Assembly (NCBI GenBank): GCA_021849995.1
Contig: JAJZSC010000038.1
Span: forward strand, 1 to 12,647
DNA: 12,647 bases
Direction: 5' to 3'
DNA from: Bacillota bacterium
GTDB taxonomy: Bacteria; Bacillota; Desulfitobacteriia; Desulfitobacteriales; Desulfitobacteriaceae
The notes below the pieces were generated by a model that was not told the DNA's origin, did no database searches, and was given only the letters and a program-made list of their open reading frames with translations. Shown here piece by piece: positions 1 to 6,663 of the stretch; position 1 is the first letter of the stretch; each line of letters starts with the position of its first letter. Made by a program: the position numbers and the translations under genes.

Positions 1-1
1 G

Positions 2-418
2 AAAAAGGGCGGGGCCATGGCCTCTTCACATGTAGGTGGATTAAGTGGCGCCTTTATACCCGTTTCCGAAGATGCCGGGATGGTTTATGCAGTAGAAACT
101 GGAGCGTTAAGTATTGAGAAGTTAGAAGCAATGACCTGTGTCTGTTCAGTTGGTTTAGATATGATTGCCATACCTGGAGACGTTGAAGCAGAAACGATTG
201 CCGGTATCATAGCAGACGAAGCAGCAATTGGGATGATAAATAAAAAAACGACCGCTGTCCGGGTTATCCCTGCTATCGGTAAAAAGGCCGGGGATCGGGT
301 CGAGTTCGGAGGACTTTTGGGCGGGGCACCTGTTATCAAAGTTAATCCTTTCTCATCTCGGCAATTCGTCCGGCGTGGGGGAAGGATCCCGGCACCGATT
401 ACGAGTTTGTCAAATTAG
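2..418 (+). CDS. PFL family protein (UPF0210/DUF711), C-terminal part
   Basis: This is the last ~138 codons of a gene that begins before the window; the frame is open from base 2 (K-K-G-G-A-M-A) to the TAG at 416-418. The protein matches my memory of the UPF0210/PFL family, whose members are about 450 residues long: it has GLSGAFIPVSEDAGM, SVGLDMIAIPGD, IADEAAIGMINKKTTAVR and the closing VNPFSSRQFVRRGGRIPAPI. The family's biochemical role is not established; it is often encoded next to a small ACT-domain protein, which would lie outside this window. The ATG at 17 is an internal methionine, not the start. The gene is convergent with the transporter at 586-1548, with an inverted repeat between them. 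It has no evident link to the downstream peptide operon. Confidence 0.85.
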   Translation, partial: KKGGAMASSHVGGLSGAFIPVSEDAGMVYAVETGALSIEKLEAMTCVCSVGLDMIAIPGDVEAETIAGIIADEAAIGMINKKTTAVRVIPAIGKKAGDRVEFGGLLGGAPVIKVNPFSSRQFVRRGGRIPAPITSLSN

Positions 419-502
419 GCGCTCGACTAAATCGATTCTGCAAAAATTTCGACCTACAGGATCGGCATGTCAACTAGTGCAATAACTTCATTATGGTAAA
501 AC

Positions 503-557
503 AAAAAACACATGTGAATTCCTCTTTGAAATCGGGTGGAAAACACATGCGTTTTTT
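503..557. terminator. Inverted repeat between convergent genes, possible bidirectional terminator
   Basis: Bases 503-516 pair with 544-557 over 14 positions with one A/C mismatch. The core is CACATGTG facing CACATGCG, with six A at the left foot and six T at the right foot. The loop is about 27 bases. The A-run and T-run give a U-tract on either strand, and the element lies between two converging genes, as expected of a shared terminator. The stem has few GC pairs and the loop is long, so efficiency is uncertain. Confidence 0.45.
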
Positions 558-585
558 ATGTAAAAAGGTTTATGAATGTTAAATA

Positions 586-1548
586 TTAAGACACACTTTC
601 TTGTTCAGAACTTTTTATTGAAAGAGTATGAGCCTTTTTTTCAGGTGGTTTGGACAAGGACAGTATCACACCTGAAATAACCAGGATAAAGCCCATCCAG
701 TGATAAGAGGCTAAAGACTCACCCAGGATAATTATACTTAAGGTAATACTAAAAACATATTGCATGTTATTAAATATTGCCGCCTGACCGCTTCCGATCT
801 TATCTATCCCATAAAGGTTAAGGAAAAATGCCAAACCCGCAGCGAAAATACCCATATAGAGTACTACCAGCCACTGTGATAATGAAAGGTGCCACTCAAA
901 CGATCCGTGCTGCCAAACACCCATAGGAACAAGTATAATGATGCTAAAAACAAGAACATAAACACTAGTTACTAGCGAAGAGAACTTTTTCATAATATTT
1001 TGACCTATGAGATTATATAACCCAACTGAAAGAACATTTATAAACAGAATCATCTCACCTAGACCCAATTTAAATGAAAATAGATGTGTAAGCGAACCCT
1101 GAGTGAACACAACTAAAAGTCCCATGAAGGAAGTAATCAGCCCAATGGTTTGTAATTTTGTGAGTCTAACCTTATAAAAAATAAACAACAGTATATTAGT
1201 TACTGCTGGACAGGTCGCAAAAATTATGGATGCGTTTGTCCCAGTAGTATGTTGTAATCCTAACAACAAGGTATTGTAAGGTAAGATAACGCCAAGGATG
1301 GCTATGATAAGCAGTTGTAGTAATTCACTTTTATTTGGTTTAGGTGCCTTTTTAATTTGTGCCCATGCCAGAGGTAAAAGAACACCAAGGCCAAGTATAG
1401 CGCGGATCGCTGATAAGGTAAAGGGTGGCATTTGGTCAGCCATAAGTCTTCCAGCTATCACATTTCCACCATACATAAGCGAAGAGATAAGCAAGAATAA
1501 ATATGCTCTAATAAAAACATTTCTGTTATTATGTTTCATCGGTTGCAT
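586..1548 (-). CDS. DMT superfamily transporter (EamA domain permease)
   Basis: A 320-residue, very hydrophobic protein that fits the usual EamA-type length and layout: ten likely membrane helices in two five-helix halves (about residues 14-150 and 163-299), then a short charged cytoplasmic tail. Recognisable features are SLMYGGNVIAGRLMADQMPPFTLSAIRA near the N-terminus (the F/W-G-x-N and P-x-x-x-x-x-x-R pattern of the family) and, in the second half, NNMQYVFSITLSIIILGESL followed by a G-x-x-L-V-I-S-G-V helix. DMT members export or import metabolites such as amino acids or purines; the substrate here cannot be told. The ATG at 1548 has AGGCG seven bases upstream; a second ATG three codons in is possible. 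A TATAAT on the - strand at 1604-1599 may be its -10, but no good -35 accompanies it. The gene is divergent from the small ORF and the peptide operon. Confidence 0.9.
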   Translation of the reverse strand: MQPMKHNNRNVFIRAYLFLLISSLMYGGNVIAGRLMADQMPPFTLSAIRAILGLGVLLPLAWAQIKKAPKPNKSELLQLLIIAILGVILPYNTLLLGLQHTTGTNASIIFATCPAVTNILLFIFYKVRLTKLQTIGLITSFMGLLVVFTQGSLTHLFSFKLGLGEMILFINVLSVGLYNLIGQNIMKKFSSLVTSVYVLVFSIIILVPMGVWQHGSFEWHLSLSQWLVVLYMGIFAAGLAFFLNLYGIDKIGSGQAAIFNNMQYVFSITLSIIILGESLASYHWMGFILVISGVILSLSKPPEKKAHTLSIKSSEQESVS

Positions 1549-1768
1549 TTAAAGACGCCTCATATTATTAAAACTTTAGGAATATATCTATGTAGTCTAT
1601 TATACACCTTTTAGCTCTTTTACGGGCATGGAAAATTTTCGTCAATCGAAATAACTTTCACGGCTCCATCTGCACCAAAGCTCATTTGCATATCCTGGTT
1701 TTAATAGAAATTGATGCATAATATGCCTTGTCAACTAGAATAGTTAAATAATGGATAAAATTAAGCTA
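1549..1768. other. AT-rich intergenic stretch, no convincing gene
   Basis: This lies between the transporter start and the promoter of the small ORF. It contains the possible -10 of the transporter (- strand TATAAT at 1604-1599). It also contains a 23-codon reading frame on the - strand (1691 to 1620) with protein-like composition but no ribosome binding site. Nothing else was recognised. Confidence 0.5.
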
Positions 1769-1797
1769 TTTACAATATTATTAAAGAGTGGTATACT
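1769..1797 (+). promoter_or_regulatory. Predicted sigma-A promoter upstream of small ORF
   Basis: TTTACA at 1769-1774 and TATACT at 1792-1797 are separated by exactly 17 bases; each box differs from consensus at one position. Transcription would start near 1804, leaving an untranslated leader of about 74 bases before the ATG at 1878. The leader contains two ATCGAT sites that could pair weakly. The surrounding sequence is AT-rich, so a chance match is possible, but the downstream strong ribosome binding site supports it. Confidence 0.55.
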
Positions 1798-1877
1798 GTG
1801 TTATTAAATCGATGAATATTCTTATTAAATTTTTTATCGATACTTTAAAACAATCTTAAGTGAAAGGGGTGATTTCA

Positions 1878-1973
1878 ATGAATCAAGAGAAAAAAATTAT
1901 TGAAGCAATACTAAAATCGGTAGGTCTTGAGACACTTCAAAGACCAAATCCAATTTCAAAAGAGAAGGCTTAA
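1878..1973 (+). CDS. Small hypothetical protein, 31 residues
   Basis: An ATG-to-TAA frame of 31 codons that begins M-N-Q-E-K-K-I-I-E-A-I-L-K-S-V-G and ends N-P-I-S-K-E-K-A. It is preceded by AAAGGGGTGAT at 1862-1872, a near-perfect match to the 16S anti-Shine-Dalgarno sequence at good spacing, and by a predicted promoter at 1769-1797. The first ~20 residues could form a short charged amphipathic helix; there is no signal peptide, membrane segment or cysteine. I do not recognise a family. It could be a genuine small protein, a regulatory or leader peptide, or the surviving N-terminus of a larger gene that has been lost. The hairpin at 2088-2131 could end its transcript. Confidence 0.45.
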   Translation: MNQEKKIIEAILKSVGLETLQRPNPISKEKA

Positions 1974-2087
1974 TTTCTAAACTATGTAGCTTACTGGATA
2001 GCATACGTTAATTTAATCCTGGGTTTCGAGCGAAAGAAAGGGTGTAAGTATTAGCTATGTTAGATAACTCAGAAAGTGAACAATCAT

Positions 2088-2131
2088 AAAAGCGGGTTCC
2101 TTAATCAAATTGATGTAAGGAGCTCGCTTTT
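2088..2131. terminator. Strong hairpin, probable bidirectional terminator
   Basis: Bases 2088-2103 pair with 2116-2131 over 16 positions with only two G-T wobbles, and ATCA/TGAT extends the stem inward with one bulged base. The stem starts with AAAAGCG and ends with CGCTTTT, so either strand carries a short U-run. On the + strand it would stop the small-ORF transcript. On the - strand it lies just past the homologous part of the DUF917 remnant, where that lost gene's terminator would be expected. Confidence 0.6.
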
Positions 2132-2379
2132 GTGTTTGGGTAAGTTCTTTCTTTTTTGTAACGTGGGCCAACGGTTTCCATGCCTTTGGCGGTACGCCAC
2201 TGTGTAGCGCACGGAATACCGATAACAATTCCGCGAGCACCATAACGAAGTCCTTCGGTAGTAATTGGTCGGGCTGTTTCGATATCTAGCACTGCAATTA
2301 GGTCGGGAGTAGTTGCAAGTATTTTACTATCGGTCATAGCAACCAGGTGTTCATTTTGAAAATTAAGAGTTAATAATTG
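2101..2379 (-). pseudogene. Remnant of DUF917 family gene (C-terminal end only)
   Basis: Reading the - strand from just after an in-frame TGA at 2382-2380, about 74 residues look like the end of a DUF917 protein: L-N-F-Q-N-E-H-L-V-A, then ATTPDLIAVLDIETARPITT, EGLRYGARGIVIGIP and, by about 2158, ETVGPRY. These match the canonical DUF917 ending as I know it (PDLI..LD..TG.PITTE.LRYG...V.GIP......G...VGPR). They also align loosely with the intact DUF917 protein at 8469-9545 (LTFWNEY, LATFTDLIMTLDKESGMPVT, LGQEIVVIA). After ETVGPRY the similarity stops and the frame runs through unrelated sequence into the hairpin at 2131-2088. The first ~290 residues of the gene are absent and there is no start or ribosome binding site, so this is a relic. 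It is closer to the canonical subgroup than the intact copy, so it is probably not a duplicate of it. Confidence 0.75.
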
Positions 2380-2405
2380 TCACAGTTGTAACTGTTAAAA
2401 TGCCG

Positions 2406-2465
2406 ACCGCCTGAGCGATTCACTTTGCTTAACCAGCAGTAAAGTATATCGTTCAGGCGGTTTTT
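2406..2465 (+). terminator. Strong Rho-independent terminator without an obvious upstream gene
   Basis: ACCGCCTGAGCGAT at 2406-2419 pairs with 2448-2461 over 14 positions with one G-T wobble. Inside it, ACTTTGCT (2421-2428) pairs with AGTAAAGT (2437-2444), again with one wobble. TTTTT follows at 2461-2465. Direction is + by the T-tract. No intact + gene ends before it. It could be left over from a deleted gene, insulate the regulator from upstream transcription, or be the second terminator for the small-ORF transcript. Confidence 0.7.
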
Positions 2466-2619
2466 AGTTTCTTCTTCAAAATCTTTTCAGGCAAAAGTGG
2501 ATGGAGAAATACTGGCTACATCTTAAACCGTATACTATAAAGGAAACGAGGTAATGCTTGTGTAAGGAAGGGTATAAGTGAAGTATACAGTATAATTCAG
2601 ATATTTCAACAAAAACAGA
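2466..2619. other. AT-rich leader region of the regulator gene, no gene seen
   Basis: No coding frame with a ribosome binding site was found. GTATAC occurs at 2530-2535 and again at 2583-2588, 53 bases apart (about five helical turns), with more TATAA-like sequence around both. These might be protein-binding sites or chance in AT-rich DNA. Confidence 0.35.
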
Positions 2620-2648
2620 TTGAATTCATATCAGAACTTTTATATAAT
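2620..2648 (+). promoter_or_regulatory. Predicted sigma-A promoter of the regulator and operon
   Basis: TTGAAT at 2620-2625 and a perfect TATAAT at 2643-2648 are 17 bases apart, so transcription would start near 2655, about 50 bases before the regulator ATG. The palindrome TGAATTCA (2621-2628) overlaps the -35 box and would be well placed for an operator. No other convincing promoter was seen before the transporter gene, so this one may serve the whole gene set. Confidence 0.6.
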
Positions 2649-2703
2649 ACATTTAAATTAAATCTAGAACCAGTGTCTCTCATATAGAAACAGAAGGAGA
2701 TCG

Positions 2704-3459
2704 ATGATGACACTTAAAACTCTCGATAATGCTTTAGAAATCCTAAAAAATTTCACCTATGCACAGCCCGCTTGGGGGGTAAGAGAGCTTGCCAAGAAAT
2801 TGAACATCAGTCACTCCATCGTCTATCGAGTCCTCGCCACCTTTGAGGAACACGGTTTTCTTGTACAAAATGAGGAAACCCAAAAGTATGAATTGGGAAT
2901 CAAGTTTTGGGAATATGGGCTGATTGTTAAGGACAAGCTTAAGATTTCCGACCTCATTTTCCCGGCTATGGAGACTTTGGCAGCGGAAACAGAAGAGTCT
3001 ATCTTTCTGACCTGGCTTGATGGCTTAGAGGGAATCTGTCTGGAAATTGTGGAGAGTTCCCAAAAGGTCAAATTCGCCGTATCGATCGGCAGCAGGACTC
3101 CCTTGTATGCAGGAGCCTCTAACAAAGTGATAATGGCTTACCTACCTCCTGACAAACAGGAAGAAATCATTCAACATGGCCTTCAAGAATACACTACCCA
3201 AACGATTATTAATCCAGACGTGCTACGGCGTAATTTAGAGGAGGTTAGGCGGCAAGGGTGGTGTTATTCAGTTGGGGAATATTCAGAGGAAGTTATCGGG
3301 ATTGCTGTTCCCCTGTTTACCGGTAAGGGACATATTGCCGGTTCCTTGACTGTGGCAGCACCGGAATATCGCTTCCCGAAAAGTAAAGTAAAGGAGGTGT
3401 CAGATCAACTACGCTTAAGAGCGAGAGAAGTGCAGTCATCTCTTAATACAATTCTTTAA
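2704..3459 (+). CDS. IclR family transcriptional regulator
   Basis: A 251-residue protein with the two-domain IclR plan and usual length. Residues 4-60 form the winged helix-turn-helix (LDNALEIL, then GVRELAKKLNISHSIVYRVL and EHGFLVQNEETQKYELG). Residues 75-250 form the effector-binding domain, with the family signature PLYAGASNKVIMAYLP at 133-148 and GWCYSVGEYSEEVIGIAVPL at 185-204. IclR proteins bind small carboxylic or aromatic ligands and control nearby catabolic genes, often as repressors. The gene lies 43 bases ahead of the OPT transporter on the same strand with no terminator between, so it probably regulates, and is partly cotranscribed with, the genes that follow. AAGGAG at about 2693-2698 sits 5 bases from the ATG at 2704 and 8 from the ATG at 2707; either may be used. 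The ligand is unknown. Confidence 0.93.
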   Translation: MMTLKTLDNALEILKNFTYAQPAWGVRELAKKLNISHSIVYRVLATFEEHGFLVQNEETQKYELGIKFWEYGLIVKDKLKISDLIFPAMETLAAETEESIFLTWLDGLEGICLEIVESSQKVKFAVSIGSRTPLYAGASNKVIMAYLPPDKQEEIIQHGLQEYTTQTIINPDVLRRNLEEVRRQGWCYSVGEYSEEVIGIAVPLFTGKGHIAGSLTVAAPEYRFPKSKVKEVSDQLRLRAREVQSSLNTIL

Positions 3460-3502
3460 ACGTAAAAGGATTTAAACTAACTAATAAGAAGGAGGAGAAT
3501 TT

Positions 3503-5107
3503 ATGGCGAAATATGAAACAGAACGGCATCCTTTGGCTTTACGGCCTTCAACAGCTATCTTTAATATTATTATCTCAGTGTTAGGTGCCGTAATAGGGTT
3601 GCAATTAATTGTCAGTTTGGGTATTACTGCCAACACCTCGATTATTGGTGCTCTTCTGGCCATGGTGATTGCGAGAATTCCTGTGGGTGTCTTCAATAAG
3701 TATCGATCCTTGCATGAGCAGAACCTTGTGCAAACGGCGATTTCTGCGGCAACCTTCGGTGCTGCTAATAGTTTGATGATACCGATCGGAATTCCTTTTG
3801 TCATGGGTACACCTGAACTTGTAATACCCATGCTTATTGGTGCAGCATTGGCGATGGTGGCCGATGCCACAATTTTGTACAAGCTGTTTGATTCTAAAAT
3901 TTTCCCTGCTAAATCGACATGGCCTCCTGGTATTGCTACAGCTGAAGCGCTTTATGCCGGTGACCAAGGAGGAAAACGGGCGGGGCTTCTAGGTATCGGT
4001 ACCGTTCTGGGTCTTATTGGATCTTACCTTGGGATTTCTATGTCTGCATTTGGGGTAGCCTTTATCGGTAACATTTGGGCACTAACTATGTTTGGTGTAG
4101 GTTTGTTGCTGCGAGGCTATTCTAAACCGATATTCGGGTTTGACATTAACACTCTCTACGTCCCTCATGGCTTCATGATCGGGGCTGGAATCGTTGCCCT
4201 GGTTCAAGTGATTATCGTCATGAGGAAAAAGCAAAATTCAGAGAGCTTAAACAAGCAAGATGAAGAGCTATTTGCTGGCCTCACCCGATCTGAAAAAGAC
4301 ATCTCGCAGGGATTTGGTTACGGTTTTCTGGCCTATCTCGCGATTGCTCTTGTTATTGCTCTAAGCGCTGGCATCATAACGAAAATGTCTTTAGGTATGT
4401 TAGTTATTTACTTGCTTTTCGCCGCTTTTGCTGCATTTGTACATGAGATCATTGTAGGAATCTCAGCTATGCACTCTGGTTGGTTCCCAGCCTTTGCCGT
4501 AGCTCTTATCACCTTGATCATTGGCATGCTAATAGGCTTCCCGCCTGTTGCCTTAGCTTTGATGGTTGGTTTCAGTGCAGCTACCGGTCCGGCATTTGCA
4601 GATATGGGGTATGACTTAAAGACTGGCTATATCTTGAGAGGAAAAGGCAGCGATTTAGCCTTTGAAAAAGAAGGCCGCAAACAACAATACCTCACCTCCA
4701 TGCTTGGATTTATCGTAGCAATTTTCGTAGTGCTTGTGGCATATAAAGGGTATTTTGCGGCAAATCTCGTTCCACCGGTTGACCGTGTTTATGTTGCTAC
4801 TATTAAGGCAGGGGCTTCCGCTGAAGTAGCTAAGAACCTGTTCTTGTGGGCTATTCCAGGAGCGATACTTCAGTTTGTTGGTGGTCCCAGCCGCCAAATG
4901 GGGATTTTATTTGCTACCGGCCTCTTAATCCTTAATCCGAAAGCCGGGTGGGCTGTAATAGTTGGTATCTTAATCCGTGCCGTGGTCTTGAAGATTAAAG
5001 GGGAAAGTGCCGAGTCCCCGATGAGCATCATGGCTGCCGGCTTTATCACAGGAGATGCTTTGTATAGCTTCTTTAACTCTGTGTTTAAAATGGGCTTCAA
5101 GAAATAA
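3503..5107 (+). CDS. OPT family oligopeptide transporter
   Basis: A 534-residue multi-pass membrane protein of the OPT/YSL class, which takes up peptides or peptide-like and metal-chelate compounds with protons. Diagnostic stretches are NLVQTAISAATFGAANSL (74-91), FPAKSTWPPGIATAEAL (134-150), DMGYDLKTGYILRG (367-380) and, near the end, a glycine-rich helix region with PMSIMAAGFITGDAL (506-520). A charged cytoplasmic loop at about 241-270 separates two hydrophobic halves; I estimate 12-16 helices. It is somewhat short for the family (many are 600 or more) but both ends look natural. The start is supported by AAGGAGGAG at about 3489-3497. It is the only transporter in the operon, so it probably brings in the substrate for the downstream hydrolases. 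The closest described role would be oligopeptide uptake; the precise substrate cannot be inferred. Confidence 0.92.
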   Translation: MAKYETERHPLALRPSTAIFNIIISVLGAVIGLQLIVSLGITANTSIIGALLAMVIARIPVGVFNKYRSLHEQNLVQTAISAATFGAANSLMIPIGIPFVMGTPELVIPMLIGAALAMVADATILYKLFDSKIFPAKSTWPPGIATAEALYAGDQGGKRAGLLGIGTVLGLIGSYLGISMSAFGVAFIGNIWALTMFGVGLLLRGYSKPIFGFDINTLYVPHGFMIGAGIVALVQVIIVMRKKQNSESLNKQDEELFAGLTRSEKDISQGFGYGFLAYLAIALVIALSAGIITKMSLGMLVIYLLFAAFAAFVHEIIVGISAMHSGWFPAFAVALITLIIGMLIGFPPVALALMVGFSAATGPAFADMGYDLKTGYILRGKGSDLAFEKEGRKQQYLTSMLGFIVAIFVVLVAYKGYFAANLVPPVDRVYVATIKAGASAEVAKNLFLWAIPGAILQFVGGPSRQMGILFATGLLILNPKAGWAVIVGILIRAVVLKIKGESAESPMSIMAAGFITGDALYSFFNSVFKMGFKK

Positions 5108-5134
5108 TTAAGGGTTAGTTTAGTTTTAGTTGAG

Positions 5135-5212
5135 TCAGCGGCTTACCGGAGGGTAAGTCGCTGAACCTCTTGCACGGGTAACGCGTCTGGTAGCCGTTAG
5201 GTTGCAACCAGA
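5135..5212 (+). other. Two hairpins in the transporter-peptidase gap
   Basis: In the 130-base gap, 5135-5147 pairs with 5152-5164 (13 positions, one G-T wobble) around a four-base GGAG loop. A second hairpin follows: TCTGGT at 5186-5191 pairs with ACCAGA at 5207-5212, with an inner GCC/GGT stem. Neither is followed by a proper T-run, so they look more like RNA stability, processing or partial attenuation elements than full terminators. I do not recognise a known riboswitch class. Confidence 0.45.
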
Positions 5213-5237
5213 AGTTTTACATGGATAGGGAGGGATT

Positions 5238-6641
5238 TTGGCCTTGGAGAAAATCCTTGATGCCTATATCGAACAACATTTTCGTTCGTTGGCTGAAGAT
5301 TTGCAGGTATTTTTAAAGATCAGAAGTGTTTTGGAAGAAGAAAAAGTGAGCGCCGAGTTTCCTTTCGGGCCAGAGATAGATGAAGCATTGCGTTATGTGT
5401 TAAATAAGGGTCAGAATTTTGGCCTCAAGAGTAAGTACTTGGATGGTTTTGCCGGATATGTGGAAGCAGGCCAAGGCTCTGAAATGGTTGGAGTTTTTTG
5501 CCATGTTGATGTCGTTCCCGAAGGATCAGGCTGGACTGTAGATCCTTATGGCGGAGAAATTGTCGAGGGTAAGCTATACGGCCGGGGCTCTGTTGATAAC
5601 AAAGGTCCGATCCTCGCTGTGCTATATGCTTTAAAGGCGATTCGGGATACTGGTTTACCTACCTCTAAACGAGTTAGATTAATTTTGGGAACCGATGAAG
5701 AGACAGCTGGACGCTGTATCAAGCACTATTTAGCTAAAGAAGAACCTCCTGTTTACGGTTTTTCGCCGGATGCGGAGTTCCCGATTATCTATGCGGAAAA
5801 AGGAATCCTCCGCTTTGAGATGAGTAAACCTTTTAGCCGAAGCGAGGAGCATACGAACTCTCTGCTTATGTTGCAGGGTGGAACCAAGGTCAATGTAGTC
5901 CCAGACTATGCTGAAGCAAAAATCTGCGGTTTGAGCCCTAAATACCTGCTAATCAAACTTAGAGAGCTAGGTTTAACAGAAAAAATCAAACTGGACGTTG
6001 ACGGGGACGCGGTAGTCATCAAAGCAACAGGCATCTCGTCACACGCTTCCTATCCGGGGGATGGAGAAAATGCCATTCAATTATTGTTTCATTTTCTTGA
6101 GCATGTGGAATTTGGCTCCCCGGCGCAAAAACAGTTCTTAGCTCATTTGAACAATCAACTGAAAATGGAGACGGATGGGAGAACTCTCGGCCTGAGCTGT
6201 AATGACGAAGTTTCCGGAGCTTTAACCCTTAATTTGGGTGTTGCCGAGTTTACCCCAGAGCAAGGGCATCTAGTTTTTGATATACGGTACCCTGTGACTC
6301 TCGATGGGGAGGAAATTATCGAAAAACTGAAAGAGATCGCTCAGGAATGGGGGGCGGACTTCTCACTGAAACAACATAAATTGCCACTCTATGTTGAACC
6401 GGACCGGGAATTTATTAAAACTATCCAAAGAGTATATCAGGAAGTCACAGGAGATACTCCGAGGCTCATCTCCATCGGAGGAGGGACCTATTGCAGGTAT
6501 GTCGAGAACACGGTTTCGTTTGGGCCTGTATTTCCTGGTCAAAAAGAGCTGGCCCATCAGAAAGATGAGCATCTCAGATTGGATGACCTGAAAAAGCTTG
6601 CCAAGATTTATGCTCAAACTATTTATGAGCTAATCACATAA
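5238..6641 (+). CDS. M20 family dipeptidase (PepV-like)
   Basis: A 467-residue di-zinc peptidase of the M20 family, close in length and motif spacing to the Lactobacillus dipeptidase PepV. Expected metal and catalytic residues are all visible: H89 and D91 in CHVDVVPEG, D120 in GRGSVDNKGP, E154/E155 in GTDEET, D178 in SPDAEFP and H440 near the C-terminus (KELAHQKDEHL). H269 in GISSHASYPGDGENA sits in the lid domain where PepV has its transition-state-stabilising histidine. Known members cleave dipeptides with a free N-terminus in the cytoplasm; relatives act on carnosine or N-carbamoyl amino acids. The start is TTG at 5238, chosen because AGGGAGGG at about 5227-5234 precedes it and no in-frame ATG lies nearby. 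It follows the transporter by 130 bases and precedes the next gene by 22, so it is probably the peptide-cleaving step of the operon. Confidence 0.92.
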   Translation: MALEKILDAYIEQHFRSLAEDLQVFLKIRSVLEEEKVSAEFPFGPEIDEALRYVLNKGQNFGLKSKYLDGFAGYVEAGQGSEMVGVFCHVDVVPEGSGWTVDPYGGEIVEGKLYGRGSVDNKGPILAVLYALKAIRDTGLPTSKRVRLILGTDEETAGRCIKHYLAKEEPPVYGFSPDAEFPIIYAEKGILRFEMSKPFSRSEEHTNSLLMLQGGTKVNVVPDYAEAKICGLSPKYLLIKLRELGLTEKIKLDVDGDAVVIKATGISSHASYPGDGENAIQLLFHFLEHVEFGSPAQKQFLAHLNNQLKMETDGRTLGLSCNDEVSGALTLNLGVAEFTPEQGHLVFDIRYPVTLDGEEIIEKLKEIAQEWGADFSLKQHKLPLYVEPDREFIKTIQRVYQEVTGDTPRLISIGGGTYCRYVENTVSFGPVFPGQKELAHQKDEHLRLDDLKKLAKIYAQTIYELIT

Positions 6642-6663
6642 ACGAGAAAGGAGCACAAGAATT

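Noticed and set aside
1620..1697. Short - strand frame containing FGADGAVKVISIDENFPCP
   Set aside because: It reads like the tail of a real protein, but it has only about 25 codons, no ribosome binding site, and no family I recognise. It may be another gene relic; not enough to annotate.
1974..2087. Possible continuation of the small ORF as a longer frameshifted gene
   Set aside because: No frame after the TAA continues with protein-like sequence; stops occur in all three + frames within a short distance.
5170..5198. TTGCAC as a -35 box before the dipeptidase gene
   Set aside because: No acceptable -10 box follows at 16-18 bases, so an internal promoter there is not supported.
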